Source of the DNA: Staphylococcus xylosus
Lineage (GTDB): Bacteria; Bacillota; Bacilli; Staphylococcales; Staphylococcaceae
Length of the DNA stretch: 64,000 bases
Direction of reading: 5' to 3'
Assembly (NCBI RefSeq): GCF_002732165.1
Contig: NZ_MRZO01000009.1
Span: 1-64,000 of the forward strand
The first letter of the stretch is position 1. Every line of letters begins with the position of its first letter. Below, piece by piece: positions 55,298-63,950 of the stretch. The notes below the pieces were generated by a model, which ran no database searches, was not told the origin of the DNA, and saw only the letters and a list, made by a program, of their open reading frames with translations. Made by a program: the position numbers and the translations under genes.

Positions 55298-56860
55298 TTA
55301 TTTCAATGGTAATGGTTTTGTAACATCAATACCTAACACTGGTGGTACTAAGAAATACACAACCAATACAACAATTATAATACTTAATAAATTAACCCAA
55401 ACACCAACGGATGCCATTCTTTTGATACCAATCTTCCCCGTTCCAAATACGATAGCGTTTGGTGGTGTTCCAACTGGTAACATATATGCACAATTGGCAG
55501 CCATAGCTGCTGGTACCATAAGTAATAATGGATGCACATTTACTGCAACAGAGAGTGTTGCCAAAATTGGTAAAATCATTGTTGCGGTTGCCGTATTAGA
55601 AGTTATTTCTGTTAAGAACAATACAAAAATAGTAATAACGATAACTATAATTAATGGACTCACACCTTCAATAAGTCTCAATTGTTCACCTAGCCATTTT
55701 GCTAGCCCACTTTCGGATATGCCTTTTGCTAATGCTAAACCGCCACCAAACAGTATTAAAACGCCCCAGGGCAATTCTTTAGCAACTTCCCAATCTATAA
55801 TCCTCTTATGTTTTTCTTTGTTTTTAGCAGGAATAAGAAATAACAAAACAGATATAAACATTGCAATTGTGCCATCAGCTACTTCAGAAGTATATGACCA
55901 ATGCTTTAATAAAAATTCTCTGCTTATCCACAATGTACTAGCAAGTAAAAAGACTATTAAGACCATTTTTTCCTCATACTTCATATTTCCTAGCTCATTT
56001 AACTTTTGTTTAATTAAATTTTGTCCACCTGGCAATTCTTTCATTTCATGTTTGAATGCAATGTAACGAATATACCCCCAAACTAAGAGTAATAAAACAA
56101 GAACTGTAGGTACACCAATAATCATCCATTTAGCAAAACTAATTTCTTCGCCAAACGCCGATTGGTATTGTCCTTTCAGAATAATTAGAGGTGGCGTACC
56201 AATCAACGTTCCAAGTCCTCCTATTGTTCCTGCATACCCAATTGCAAGCACGAGTGACTGTTCAAATTTAGATAGACTTTCGGATTTAGTGTTTTCACTT
56301 TTCAACTCATTTGCTTCTTTAATAATCGCCAAACCTATCGGAATCATTATCATAACTGCGGCCGTATTTGAAACAAACATAGACAAAAATGCAGTAGCAA
56401 TCATAAAACCAAATAAAATCTTCCCAGTACTAGTTCCAAGCGTGTTAATAATAGTTAAAGCAACACGAGTATGTAAATTCCATCTTTCCATCGCTATTGC
56501 TAAAATAAAACCACCTAAGAATAAGAAAATAATATCATTACCATATTGAGCTGAAACTTCTTCTGGATTCAACACATGACCAATTGGTAATAAAATCAAT
56601 GGTAATAAACTAGTTGCAGCAATAGGTATCGCTTCAGTAATCCACCAAGTCGCTATCCAAAGTGTGATTGCTAAAACATAAATTCCCTTACCTGATAAAT
56701 CATCCGGATGAAATAGCAATAACGTTAACGCAAATAATAATGGCCCCAATATTAAACCTGTTAATTGACCGGCATTATATGACTTCTTTTCTTTTTTGTT
56801 TGAAAAAAACGTCAAATAATGCGATCGTCTCTTATCCCCTTTATTCAAATCGTTCATCAT
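55298..56860 (-). CDS. sdcS: Sodium-dependent dicarboxylate transporter SdcS
   Basis: DASS-family symporter for succinate, fumarate and malate. Two SNT motifs, SNTAAVMIMIPIG and TSNTATATMILPI, mark the substrate and sodium sites at the tips of the two inverted repeats; LIGTPPLIILKGQ and VGTPPNAIVFGTG are the matching signatures. The length is 520 residues with about 11 membrane segments and a short basic N-terminus. GGGGGA precedes the start; ATG 56857 is an equally good alternative. Confidence 0.94.
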   Translation of the reverse strand: MMNDLNKGDKRRSHYLTFFSNKKEKKSYNAGQLTGLILGPLLFALTLLLFHPDDLSGKGIYVLAITLWIATWWITEAIPIAATSLLPLILLPIGHVLNPEEVSAQYGNDIIFLFLGGFILAIAMERWNLHTRVALTIINTLGTSTGKILFGFMIATAFLSMFVSNTAAVMIMIPIGLAIIKEANELKSENTKSESLSKFEQSLVLAIGYAGTIGGLGTLIGTPPLIILKGQYQSAFGEEISFAKWMIIGVPTVLVLLLLVWGYIRYIAFKHEMKELPGGQNLIKQKLNELGNMKYEEKMVLIVFLLASTLWISREFLLKHWSYTSEVADGTIAMFISVLLFLIPAKNKEKHKRIIDWEVAKELPWGVLILFGGGLALAKGISESGLAKWLGEQLRLIEGVSPLIIVIVITIFVLFLTEITSNTATATMILPILATLSVAVNVHPLLLMVPAAMAANCAYMLPVGTPPNAIVFGTGKIGIKRMASVGVWVNLLSIIIVVLVVYFLVPPVLGIDVTKPLPLK

Positions 56861-56993
56861 GTCTTCCCCCTTTTAATTATTATCTGAATATTCATAATAA
56901 TTTATTAGAGTATAACATAATACATTTTAAATAGGGTTAGTATTTTTAATCACTTACATAAAGAATATTTATGATTTTATTTCAAAAATATAA

Positions 56994-58082
56994 TCACTCT
57001 ACACGGACTTTTTTTATTTTAATATCATTATAACTATTATTAAATAGCAATAATGATTCTATATCTTGTAAATGCATACTTTGTGATGAGTCATCAAAAC
57101 TATTGTCAGCTATGAGTACAGTTTGATGTTTAATCTTATTATAGCTTTGAATACGTATCGATTCTTTACTCATTTTTCCAACAAAACTATTTTGATAAAT
57201 ATTTAAATTGCTGCCGGCTTGCGTTCCACGTTCTTTACCTTTTAAGTCTTTAGCATTTTTACCGTCTTTAACCGCTAAAAACCTTATACCGCCATCACAA
57301 TTTTTAAATATATTGTGATGAATATAAGTATCTTTTGATTTCAGTGGTGTGAGTGCGTATTGGTTCAGACCATCAAATGTATTATAGCGTATATGGATAT
57401 TTTGATAGTATTGATCATAACGACTGGCATGTGAGCCTATTGCACGATTCCATGTTTGCATTGTTAGTGTATCTGAATTACCAAAATAACAGTGCTCTAT
57501 AATTACATTTTTAGTAATTGTTCCATCGGTAGCACCAAATTTAGGAAAAGCACCTGGTACCTGTATATCTATCTGAACTGCTTCAGAGAAAAATCGTGTT
57601 CCATCAAGATCTCTAAATCCTAAAAACTTACAATTATTGATATACAATCCATTGATACCACACGCATCTATACAATGCCCTCCTACAACATCTTTAAAAG
57701 TTACATTTTGTATCTGAATATCTTCTGCGTGTCCCATGCACATCGTTGTATTATTGTATGGGTATTTGAAACCATTCATATCAAATGTACCACCTGATAT
57801 GTGAATATGACTATTACCTTTATACCCATAATACAATTTGAATCTGCGTCCATTTTTCAACAATGTATCTTTTCCACATCTTTTAAGTACTGCCGCTTCA
57901 TCTAATAATAGTGTTGTTGAATCATATATAACCAGTGGTTTGCGTATATGATACTCGCCTTCTGGTACGAATATCGTCGTTGGTTTATGCTTCTTAGCAT
58001 AATTTAGCGCTTTTTGTAATGCTCTTGTATCTGTGTATTTACTCTTTCCTTTTAAACCAAATTTTTTTGCATTAATTATCAT
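56994..58082 (-). CDS. Right-handed parallel beta-helix repeat protein
   Basis: A 362-residue protein of the pectate-lyase-like beta-helix class. It opens with the phage/pectinase-type lead [23 protein letters not shown] (an N-cap seen in pectate_lyase_3 domains) and continues with repeated strands ending N-x-F/T-F ([64 protein letters not shown]). There is no signal peptide. Candidate acidic and His residues are abundant, but I cannot name a substrate. AAAGGA precedes ATG 58082. A polysaccharide-acting role is inferred from fold only. Confidence 0.72.
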   Translation of the reverse strand: MIINAKKFGLKGKSKYTDTRALQKALNYAKKHKPTTIFVPEGEYHIRKPLVIYDSTTLLLDEAAVLKRCGKDTLLKNGRRFKLYYGYKGNSHIHISGGTFDMNGFKYPYNNTTMCMGHAEDIQIQNVTFKDVVGGHCIDACGINGLYINNCKFLGFRDLDGTRFFSEAVQIDIQVPGAFPKFGATDGTITKNVIIEHCYFGNSDTLTMQTWNRAIGSHASRYDQYYQNIHIRYNTFDGLNQYALTPLKSKDTYIHHNIFKNCDGGIRFLAVKDGKNAKDLKGKERGTQAGSNLNIYQNSFVGKMSKESIRIQSYNKIKHQTVLIADNSFDDSSQSMHLQDIESLLLFNNSYNDIKIKKVRVE

Positions 58083-58219
58083 ATACTAATTCCTTTCTGA
58101 GCTATTACTTTATAATATACAAAAATGATATCTTTTAAACCCATTTACACTCCCTTTATTGATTGAGCGACTTAGTATATAATTACCTTTATATTGTTTA
58201 TTGGGAGTGTTTTTATCTT

Positions 58220-58771
58220 ATGAAAAAAAGCGCATTAATCGTTGTTGACTACTCGAATGACTTTGTAGCAGACAACGGGAAATTAACTTGTGGCCTTCCA
58301 GGTCAGCAGATTGAAAATTATATTGTTGAACGAATTGAAGCGTACAATAAAAAACAACACGATATCTTTTTCATGATGGATTTACATTATGAAGAAAATA
58401 AATATCACCCAGAAAGTAATTTATTCCCTCCACATAATATTATTGGTACTGTTGGCAGAGAACTGTACGGCAAAGTAAATGATATCTATCAAAATATTTT
58501 GTTTAATGATCACATACATTACCTAGATAAAACACGTTATGATGCTTTCTGTGGAACCTCTTTGGATATAATGCTAAGAGAGAGGAATATTACACATTTA
58601 GAATTTGTCGGTGTATGTACTGATATTTGCGTGCTTCATTCAGCAATTAGTGCTTATAATCTAGGGTACGCAATAACTATTTCACATCGTGGGGTCGCTT
58701 CCTTTAATCCTTCGGGTCACGCGTGGGCTTTAGATCATTTTAAAAATTCACTAGGTGCTGTAGTAGAATAA
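58220..58771 (+). CDS. pncA: Nicotinamidase / isochorismatase family hydrolase
   Basis: A 183-residue cysteine hydrolase that deamidates nicotinamide to nicotinate. The triad is visible: Asp in LIVVDYSNDF near residue 9, Lys in the TRYDAF region (YLDKTRYDAFCGTSLD) and Cys in GVCTDICVLHSA; the metal site is DLHYEENKYHPES. The start is ATG 58220 with GGGAGTG upstream; the frame to 58163 carries an unrelated hydrophobic extension. The product feeds PncB at 51375-52844. Pyrazinamidase activity would be expected of the family. Confidence 0.9.
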   Translation: MKKSALIVVDYSNDFVADNGKLTCGLPGQQIENYIVERIEAYNKKQHDIFFMMDLHYEENKYHPESNLFPPHNIIGTVGRELYGKVNDIYQNILFNDHIHYLDKTRYDAFCGTSLDIMLRERNITHLEFVGVCTDICVLHSAISAYNLGYAITISHRGVASFNPSGHAWALDHFKNSLGAVVE

Positions 58772-58826
58772 CGATGCAAAATCGTGCTAGAATAATAATA
58801 ACTACATAAATAAGGAGAATTTAGAT

Positions 58827-59753
58827 ATGGCAAAAACTTATATTTTCGGACATAAAAATCCAGACACAGACGCAATTTCATCTGCTATTATCATGGCAGA
58901 TTTCGAACAACAAACAGGTAATACTGAAGCTACTGCATACCGTTTAGGTGAAGTAGGACCTGAAACACAATATGCTTTAGATCATTTTAATGTAACTGCA
59001 CCAGAGTTACTTAACGATGATTTATCCGATCAAAAAGTAATATTAGTAGACCATAATGAATTCCAACAAAGTGCTGATTCAATTAATGGCGCTACAATTC
59101 ACCATGTGGTCGATCATCACAGAATTTCTAACTTTGAAACGGCTGCACCATTATACTACCGTTCCGAGCCAGTTGGTTGTACAGCTACAATTTTATACAA
59201 AATGTATCAAGAACGCGGTTTTGAAATCAAACCAGAAATTGCTGGATTAATGGTATCAGCAATTATCTCTGATAGCCTATTATTCAAATCACCTACTTGT
59301 ACAGAAGAAGATGTAAAAGCAGCTGAAGCGTTAAAATCAATTGCTGGTGTTGACTTAGAAAGTTATGGTTTAGAAATGTTAAAAGCTGGCGCTTCTACTA
59401 AAGAAAAATCAGCAACAGACATTTTAACTATGGACGCGAAGTCATTCAACATGGGTGACTATGTAACACGTATCGCACAAGTTAATACTGTTGATATTGA
59501 TGAAGTATTTGCACGTCAAGAAGAGTTAGAAAAAGAAATGTTAGAAGTAAGTGCTAATGAAAAATATGATTTATTTGTATTAGTAGTTACAGACATTATT
59601 AATAGTGACTCTAAAATCTTAGTCGTTGGTGCAGAGAAAGATAAAGTTGGTATTGCTTTCAATGTAGAGCTTGATAACAATACTGCATTCTTACCTGGTG
59701 TTGTATCACGTAAGAAACAAGTAGTTCCTCAAATCACAGAGGCTTTAAACTAG
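58827..59753 (+). CDS. ppaC: Manganese-dependent inorganic pyrophosphatase
   Basis: Family II pyrophosphatase. The DHH motif is complete: GHKNPDTDAISSA at the N-terminus, ILVDHNE and HVVDHHRI, with the C-terminal DHHA2 domain ending PGVVSRKKQVVPQI (the SRKKQ substrate lysine/arginine motif). Length 308 residues. AAGGAG lies before ATG 58827. It is 55 bases after pncA in the same direction and has its own terminator. Confidence 0.95.
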   Translation: MAKTYIFGHKNPDTDAISSAIIMADFEQQTGNTEATAYRLGEVGPETQYALDHFNVTAPELLNDDLSDQKVILVDHNEFQQSADSINGATIHHVVDHHRISNFETAAPLYYRSEPVGCTATILYKMYQERGFEIKPEIAGLMVSAIISDSLLFKSPTCTEEDVKAAEALKSIAGVDLESYGLEMLKAGASTKEKSATDILTMDAKSFNMGDYVTRIAQVNTVDIDEVFARQEELEKEMLEVSANEKYDLFVLVVTDIINSDSKILVVGAEKDKVGIAFNVELDNNTAFLPGVVSRKKQVVPQITEALN

Positions 59754-59823
59754 TCAAAAGCCTTTAAGTTACTACAGTTTTAAGGTAATTTTAATTAAAT
59801 ATCTAGATTTAAACATTCATTAT

Positions 59824-59855
59824 ACTGGAGCATAGTTCATATGTTCCAGTTTTTT
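59824..59855 (+). terminator. Terminator of ppaC
   Basis: ACTGGAGCATA / TATGTTCCAGT (one wobble) with a 5-base loop, followed by TTTTTT. Confidence 0.85.
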
Positions 59856-59902
59856 ATCACTTATACCTACGAAACACATCTATCATACTAGGAGGAATAT
59901 AT

Positions 59903-61282
59903 TTGAATTCAATAGAGCAAACTTTCCACAATAGTACTCAATATTTTAAAACACACGTGACTAAAGATTTAAAATTTAGAAGAAAACAGCTTAAACTTTT
60001 GGGTAAAAGTATCAAAAATCATGAAGCCGCCTTATTAGAGGCCTTTCAAAAAGATTTAGGTAAGAATAAAGTTGAAGCTTATGCTACTGAAATTGGTTTC
60101 ACTTTAAAAAGTATTAAAAATGCTCGTAAAGAACTCAAAAATTGGGCTAAAAGAAAACAAGTCAATACGCCTATTTATATGTTTCCAACTAAAAGCTATA
60201 TCATAAAAGAGCCTTATGGCACAGTTTTAATAATTGGACCTTTTAATTATCCCTTCCAATTACTAATTGAGCCACTTATTGGTGCTATAGCAGCTGGAAA
60301 TACTGCCATACTCAAACCTTCTGAATTCACGCCAAACGTTTCAGAAGTTATTAAACGTGTAATCGAAGATGTATTCGATCCTGAATACATTAGTATTTGT
60401 GAAGGTGATGCTGAAACTACGCAATCATTAATCCGGTTACCATTTGATTATATCTTTTTCACTGGTAGCGAACAAGTTGGTAAAATTGTGTATCAAGCAG
60501 CGAGTAAAAATTTAACTCCTGTAACGTTAGAACTTGGCGGTAAGTCTCCAGTAATCATTGATGAAACAGCAAACATTAAAGTTGCAAGCGAACGTATCAG
60601 TTTTGGTAAATTTACAAATGCTGGACAAACTTGTGTTGCTCCTGACTATATACTTGTGAATCGTAAAGTTAAGGATGAATTAATCGCTGCGCTTAAAAAA
60701 ACCATTACCGAATTTTATGGTAATAACATTCAAGAAAGCCCTGATTTTGGACGTATTGTAAACCATAAACATTTTAGTCGTTTAGATAATTTATTAAAGG
60801 TTCATCATGCTGAGATTGTCTTTGGTGGTGGATCAAATGAAGATGAAAGGTACATTGCTCCTACACTGTTAGATGGGATTACTTTTAACGCTAAAATAAT
60901 GGAAGACGAAATTTTTGGTCCTATTTTACCAATTATTACGTACGATGATTTCGATGAAGCTATTGATTTAATACGTTCCAAACCTAAACCACTAAGCTTA
61001 TATTTGTTTAGTGAAGATGAAAATGCAACAGAGCGTGTATTAAATGAAATATCATTTGGCGGTGGCGCAATTAACGATACCTTGATGCAATTAGCAAATT
61101 CAAACTTACCATTTGGTGGTGTTGGCGCTTCTGGCATTGGTCAATATCATGGTAAATACAGTTTCGATACGTTTAGCCATGACAAATCATATATTTTTAA
61201 ATCAACTCGACTTGAATCTAGTTTGTTGTTTCCACCATATAAAGGGAAATTTAAATATATTAAAGCTTTCTTTAATAAGTAA
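59903..61282 (+). CDS. Aldehyde dehydrogenase, class 3-like
   Basis: A 459-residue NAD(P)-dependent aldehyde dehydrogenase. Key elements are GPFNYPFQLLIEPLIGAIAAGNTAILKPSE, the FFTGSEQVGKIV nucleotide contact, the catalytic Glu in LELGGKSPVI and nucleophile Cys in NAGQTCVAPDYIL. The C-terminus KSTRLESSLLFPPYKGK is the family-typical end of fatty-aldehyde-like enzymes, but no membrane tail is present. The start is TTG 59903, after GGAGGAAT. It matches the gene called aldH1 in S. aureus. Confidence 0.92.
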   Translation: MNSIEQTFHNSTQYFKTHVTKDLKFRRKQLKLLGKSIKNHEAALLEAFQKDLGKNKVEAYATEIGFTLKSIKNARKELKNWAKRKQVNTPIYMFPTKSYIIKEPYGTVLIIGPFNYPFQLLIEPLIGAIAAGNTAILKPSEFTPNVSEVIKRVIEDVFDPEYISICEGDAETTQSLIRLPFDYIFFTGSEQVGKIVYQAASKNLTPVTLELGGKSPVIIDETANIKVASERISFGKFTNAGQTCVAPDYILVNRKVKDELIAALKKTITEFYGNNIQESPDFGRIVNHKHFSRLDNLLKVHHAEIVFGGGSNEDERYIAPTLLDGITFNAKIMEDEIFGPILPIITYDDFDEAIDLIRSKPKPLSLYLFSEDENATERVLNEISFGGGAINDTLMQLANSNLPFGGVGASGIGQYHGKYSFDTFSHDKSYIFKSTRLESSLLFPPYKGKFKYIKAFFNK

Positions 61283-61306
61283 CTCTATTTATGGAAGTTC
61301 TAAAGC

Positions 61307-61349
61307 AAAAATGCGCCCTCCCAATATATTTGGGATAGGCGCATTTTTT
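61307..61349. terminator. Bidirectional terminator
   Basis: AAAAATGCGCC / GGCGCATTTTT with inner CCCA/TGGG lies between the converging aldehyde dehydrogenase and lactonase genes. Confidence 0.9.
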
Positions 61350-61393
61350 ATAATATTAAGTTAGTGATTGCGTTATTTAATAAATTTCTAAGT

Positions 61394-62434
61394 TTATGTT
61401 TCTTTTAAAAACTGTACACAGACACCTTCAGGCGCAGTATGTTTATCGTCTACTTTTTCTAGTTCACCAGTTATCTTATCACGTCTAAATACAGTAAGTG
61501 CATAATCACCTTCTTGGTGTGCACACACTAAATAATCATCTGAATCAGTAATGTTAAAATCACGTGGAAACTCACCGCCACTTGCTACGATATCTACTAA
61601 TGAAATCATGTCCCCTTCATCAGCTACTTTGAAAATAGCAATACTATCGTGACCTCTATTACTAATGTATAAGAATTTTTGATCTTTTGATAATCTTACT
61701 GCTGCTAATTTTGTATCCCCTTCAAAGTTTTCTGGAATCGTCAAATGACGTTCTATTTCTGCAAATTTACCATCTTCATATTTTACTGTACTTACAATAT
61801 TTGATATTTCATGAACTACATAGGCATATTTACCATTTTCATGGAAGGTAATATGTCTAGGTCCATCACCTGGTTCAAAATCAAACATAGCATATTCACT
61901 GTATCCTTCATCACCAAACTCATATGTCACCATTTTGTCTGTACCTAAGTCCATTGCCACTACATATTTTTTATCTGGCGTGATATCCATAAAATGAATA
62001 TGTGCATGGTCTTGTCGCTCTGACGGACCAGTTGGAAAATCATGTGCTAATTCCTGTATAAGTCGAACAATTTCTCCTGTGTGTGGATTTGCTTCATATA
62101 TACGTGCTAATCCTGCACCATAAACAGTTTCAAAAATATATTTACCATCTGGTGATATTGAAACATAACAACCAGTACCAGCTGTTGACGCTAAACATTT
62201 ATTAATGAGGCTTAACTTGCCATCTTTCTCTATTTTAAGGCTAGCGATACCACAATTGTCGCCTTCTCTATTTATCGCATATAAAAATGAATTATGCTGA
62301 TTTAAATAAGTTGATGCTTCTAGTTCATACCCAGTTTCAACTTCAATTATTTTTCCAGTTTGTTCATCAAGTTGGAAACGGTAGACCCCTTTACCTTCTT
62401 TTTTTGTATAAGTACCGATATAACCTATCGTCAT
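61394..62434 (-). CDS. Lactonase family protein (6-phosphogluconolactonase type)
   Basis: A 346-residue seven-bladed beta-propeller of the YbhE/Pgl lactonase family. Repeated blade words include [74 protein letters not shown] and [33 protein letters not shown] opens the first blade. A 6-phosphogluconolactonase role would fill the pentose phosphate step, but the family also holds other lactonases. GGAGGGG precedes ATG 62434. Confidence 0.85.
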   Translation of the reverse strand: MTIGYIGTYTKKEGKGVYRFQLDEQTGKIIEVETGYELEASTYLNQHNSFLYAINREGDNCGIASLKIEKDGKLSLINKCLASTAGTGCYVSISPDGKYIFETVYGAGLARIYEANPHTGEIVRLIQELAHDFPTGPSERQDHAHIHFMDITPDKKYVVAMDLGTDKMVTYEFGDEGYSEYAMFDFEPGDGPRHITFHENGKYAYVVHEISNIVSTVKYEDGKFAEIERHLTIPENFEGDTKLAAVRLSKDQKFLYISNRGHDSIAIFKVADEGDMISLVDIVASGGEFPRDFNITDSDDYLVCAHQEGDYALTVFRRDKITGELEKVDDKHTAPEGVCVQFLKET

Positions 62435-62556
62435 TATGAAAACCCCTCCATATTATGATAGTTTCATTTTAATAGAGATTTATTACAAATACAATATAAT
62501 GAATTATCACTTCACTTAACCAAACATATGTTCTATAATAATGTCGAGGTGATAAA

Positions 62557-62976
62557 ATGATTCCGAAAGAATTTAAGAATGAAACTGATTACAGAAATAT
62601 TCCTAGAGAATATTTAAATCCTAATATACCTAAAGGTCGTGGCATGGTTAAATGGCAACCGTTCGCTACTTTGCCAGAACAATTCGAAACCATACAGCAA
62701 TATTTGATTGACCAAAATAAAATTGATCGCCCAATGTTATCAGACGATCAATTGAGTGAACTTAATTTACAACTTCATCAAGCATTACATACCGAACAAC
62801 ACATTACAATTGAATATTATCAATCTGGGTGGCTAGAACATATAACCTTAAAAATTAAGAATATTGACATGATTCATATGTGTTTAGAGGGGTACTCGCT
62901 AAACAACTCAGAAATTATTAAATTATCACTTTTTGATATCACTCGCATTAATCCATATAATCCATATAATCCATAG
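62557..62976 (+). CDS. YolD-like family protein
   Basis: A 139-residue protein of the YolD-like family, found next to Y-family polymerases of the UvrX/ImuB kind in Bacillus and plasmids. The typical words are YRNIPREYLN, RGRGMVKWQPFATLPEQ (here KGRGMVKWQPFA) and a C-terminal beta domain ending LFDITRI. Here it stands alone; the only Y-polymerase in the window is dinB, 31 kb away. The last 27 bases are three copies of AATCCATAT, coding NPY-NPY-NP. GAGGTG lies before ATG 62557. Confidence 0.82.
   Translation: MIPKEFKNETDYRNIPREYLNPNIPKGRGMVKWQPFATLPEQFETIQQYLIDQNKIDRPMLSDDQLSELNLQLHQALHTEQHITIEYYQSGWLEHITLKIKNIDMIHMCLEGYSLNNSEIIKLSLFDITRINPYNPYNP
62950..62976 (+). repeat. Nine-base tandem repeat at the end of the yolD-like gene
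   Basis: Three consecutive units AATCCATAT, AATCCATAT, AATCCATAG; the last contains the stop codon TAG. In-frame gain or loss of a unit would add or remove Asn-Pro-Tyr. Confidence 0.85.
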
Positions 62977-63123
62977 CTACAATCGTTTTTGTACTACAAA
63001 TCTTATACTCAGTCTTATTTCATTTCATATAGCTTTAGGAAGTTCAACTAAACTCATGTTTATTTATGAAAAGCCTAGTAATAGTAATTTAACCCAGTTC
63101 CCTACTACTTATATGCATAAAAA

Positions 63124-63149
63124 AATAGAACACTCTAAAGTGTTCTATT
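63124..63149 (-). terminator. Terminator of the 56-residue membrane protein gene
   Basis: An 11-base perfect stem AATAGAACACT / AGTGTTCTATT with a 4-base loop, followed by TTTTTATGC on the minus strand; 7 bases after the stop at 63156. Confidence 0.9.
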
Positions 63150-63155
63150 AATAAT

Positions 63156-63326
63156 TTAATTATTAGATTCGATATCTGAAACAATCTCTTTTGTTTTACT
63201 TTCAATATCTTCAAAGTCTTTTTTGAAAATATAAGCGAACACTACTGCACCAATTCCTGCTGCTAATGATACAGTAAGGATTGTACCGAATACAAATTTA
63301 AATAAACCTTTAATAAAATTCCACAT
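63156..63326 (-). CDS. 56-residue single-span membrane protein
   Basis: A short gene with a strong GAGGTG ribosome site seven bases before ATG 63326 and a perfect terminator right after the stop. The protein opens MWNFIKGLFKFVFGTILTV; the membrane segment runs about residues 8-33 and contains SLAAGIGAVVFAYIF. The C-terminal part KKDFEDIESKTKEIVSDIES is charged and helical. This layout is YtxH-like and resembles the protein at 20007-20291. I do not recognise a named family. The coding call rests on start, stop, ribosome site and terminator together. Confidence 0.82.
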   Translation of the reverse strand: MWNFIKGLFKFVFGTILTVSLAAGIGAVVFAYIFKKDFEDIESKTKEIVSDIESNN

Positions 63327-63565
63327 TCTGTTTCACCTCAATAAATTATTAACATATCCGTTATTAATGATAGCATACTTAAAAGCATCAATAAATATAT
63401 ACCCGCTTTTCACTACTTTAATTTAAATATTATTATAGTAATAATATGATATTATTGTAGTAATGCTTTAAGTTATAATTAAAGACTGTATATTAATTAC
63501 TACCTTTAATACTTTAATAATAACAGAACTCTTAAAAATATTACATTTATTAGTCATATAGAACA

Positions 63566-63732
63566 AGGAGTGGGAAAGAAATCTAATCTATTTAAGACCA
63601 TTTCGCAGTCCCACCCCGGCGAAAATCACTAGAGTCAATACTGATAAATTGTTTATCTAAGCTGGCGCTCATGCAAATGTTTCACTTACTTTATATAATA
63701 ATTAAGGCTGAGACAATTAATTTGTCCCAGCC
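63566..63732 (+). repeat. Composite intergenic repeat, copy B
   Basis: Opens GGAGTGGGAAAGAAATCTAAT, shares 22 of 24 bases with 21831-21854, then CGCTCATGCA near 63666-63675 and the hairpin block ATAATTAAGGCTGAGACAAT from 63698, as at 35311. Order and orientation match copy A. Confidence 0.65.
63706..63732 (-). terminator. Hairpin after the 18-residue micropeptide gene
   Basis: GGCTGAGACAATT / AATTTGTCCCAGCC-type pairing (about 11 pairs, near copy of 35319-35345), with TTAATTATTATA following on the minus strand. It lies 11 bases after the micropeptide stop and is the distal part of repeat copy B. Confidence 0.7.
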
Positions 63733-63742
63733 GCTTAGTTAA

Positions 63743-63799
63743 TTACTTGCCCCACCAAGTACTCATTGCATCTCTAACAGCATCATAATAATTTGCCAT
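63743..63799 (-). CDS. 18-residue micropeptide, Trp-Trp C-terminus
   Basis: ATG to TAA encodes MANYYDAVRDAMSTWWGK. A consensus TGAGGTGAT ribosome site lies 5-6 bases before the start, a promoter with good spacing lies upstream (63855-63883) and a hairpin follows, so all parts of a small transcription unit are present. The peptide is short for a signal-bearing protein; drawn as a helix it puts Tyr, Val, Met and Trp largely on one side, so it could be amphipathic and bind membrane. I recognise no family. It is not a known phenol-soluble modulin and lacks the usual N-formyl-MxxI pattern of those peptides. Confidence 0.6.
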   Translation of the reverse strand: MANYYDAVRDAMSTWWGK

Positions 63800-63839
63800 T
63801 GCAATCACCTCATTTTAATTTAAAAATAAATAACCAGTC

Positions 63840-63865
63840 GTCGTTGTTATACTTATAATAACGAC
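63840..63865. promoter_or_regulatory. 26-base palindrome at the micropeptide promoter
   Basis: GTCGTT-g-TTATA-CT-TATAA-t-AACGAC: 11 of 12 base pairs match around a 2-base centre. It covers the -10 (63860-63855 on the minus strand) and the expected start site. It could be an operator or a 5' hairpin. Confidence 0.55.
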
Positions 63866-63883
63866 AAGCATCGTATAATACAA
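63855..63883 (-). promoter_or_regulatory. Promoter of the micropeptide gene
   Basis: Minus strand: TTGTAT (63883-63878), 17-base spacer, TATTAT (63860-63855). Transcription would begin near 63848, giving a 5' leader of about 50 bases. Confidence 0.5.
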
Positions 63884-63905
63884 TTAACATGGGGTTACAA
63901 TAAAG

Positions 63906-63919
63906 TTACAAATTTGTAA
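63906..63919. promoter_or_regulatory. 14-base perfect palindrome before the last gene
   Basis: TTACAAATTTGTAA is its own reverse complement. It lies 31 bases before ATG 63951, between the divergent micropeptide promoter and the acyltransferase-type gene; GTTACA also occurs 11 bases upstream. Operator-like, regulator unknown. Confidence 0.35.
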
Positions 63920-63950
63920 GATTACACGACTAAAACAGGAGTTTTACATT

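Larger units (their letters stand above)
63327..63742. other. Gene-free region with repeat copy B
   Basis: Upstream of the 56-residue gene lies very AT-rich sequence with partly self-complementary ATTATTA words (63430-63465) of no clear function, then the composite repeat (63566-63732). No coding frame was found. Confidence 0.5.

Noticed and set aside
55422..56066. 214-codon frame opposite sdcS
   Set aside because: It is antisense to a clear transporter gene; its hydrophobic composition mirrors the membrane segments of sdcS, and no ribosome site is present.
62933..63151. 72-codon plus-strand frame after the yolD-like gene
   Set aside because: It overlaps the end of the yolD-like gene and the terminator of the 56-residue gene, and has no ribosome site.
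63430..63465. AT-rich ATTATTA self-complementary stretch as an origin or operator
   Set aside because: The symmetry is partial and expected from base composition; no DnaA boxes or repeats of defined spacing accompany it.
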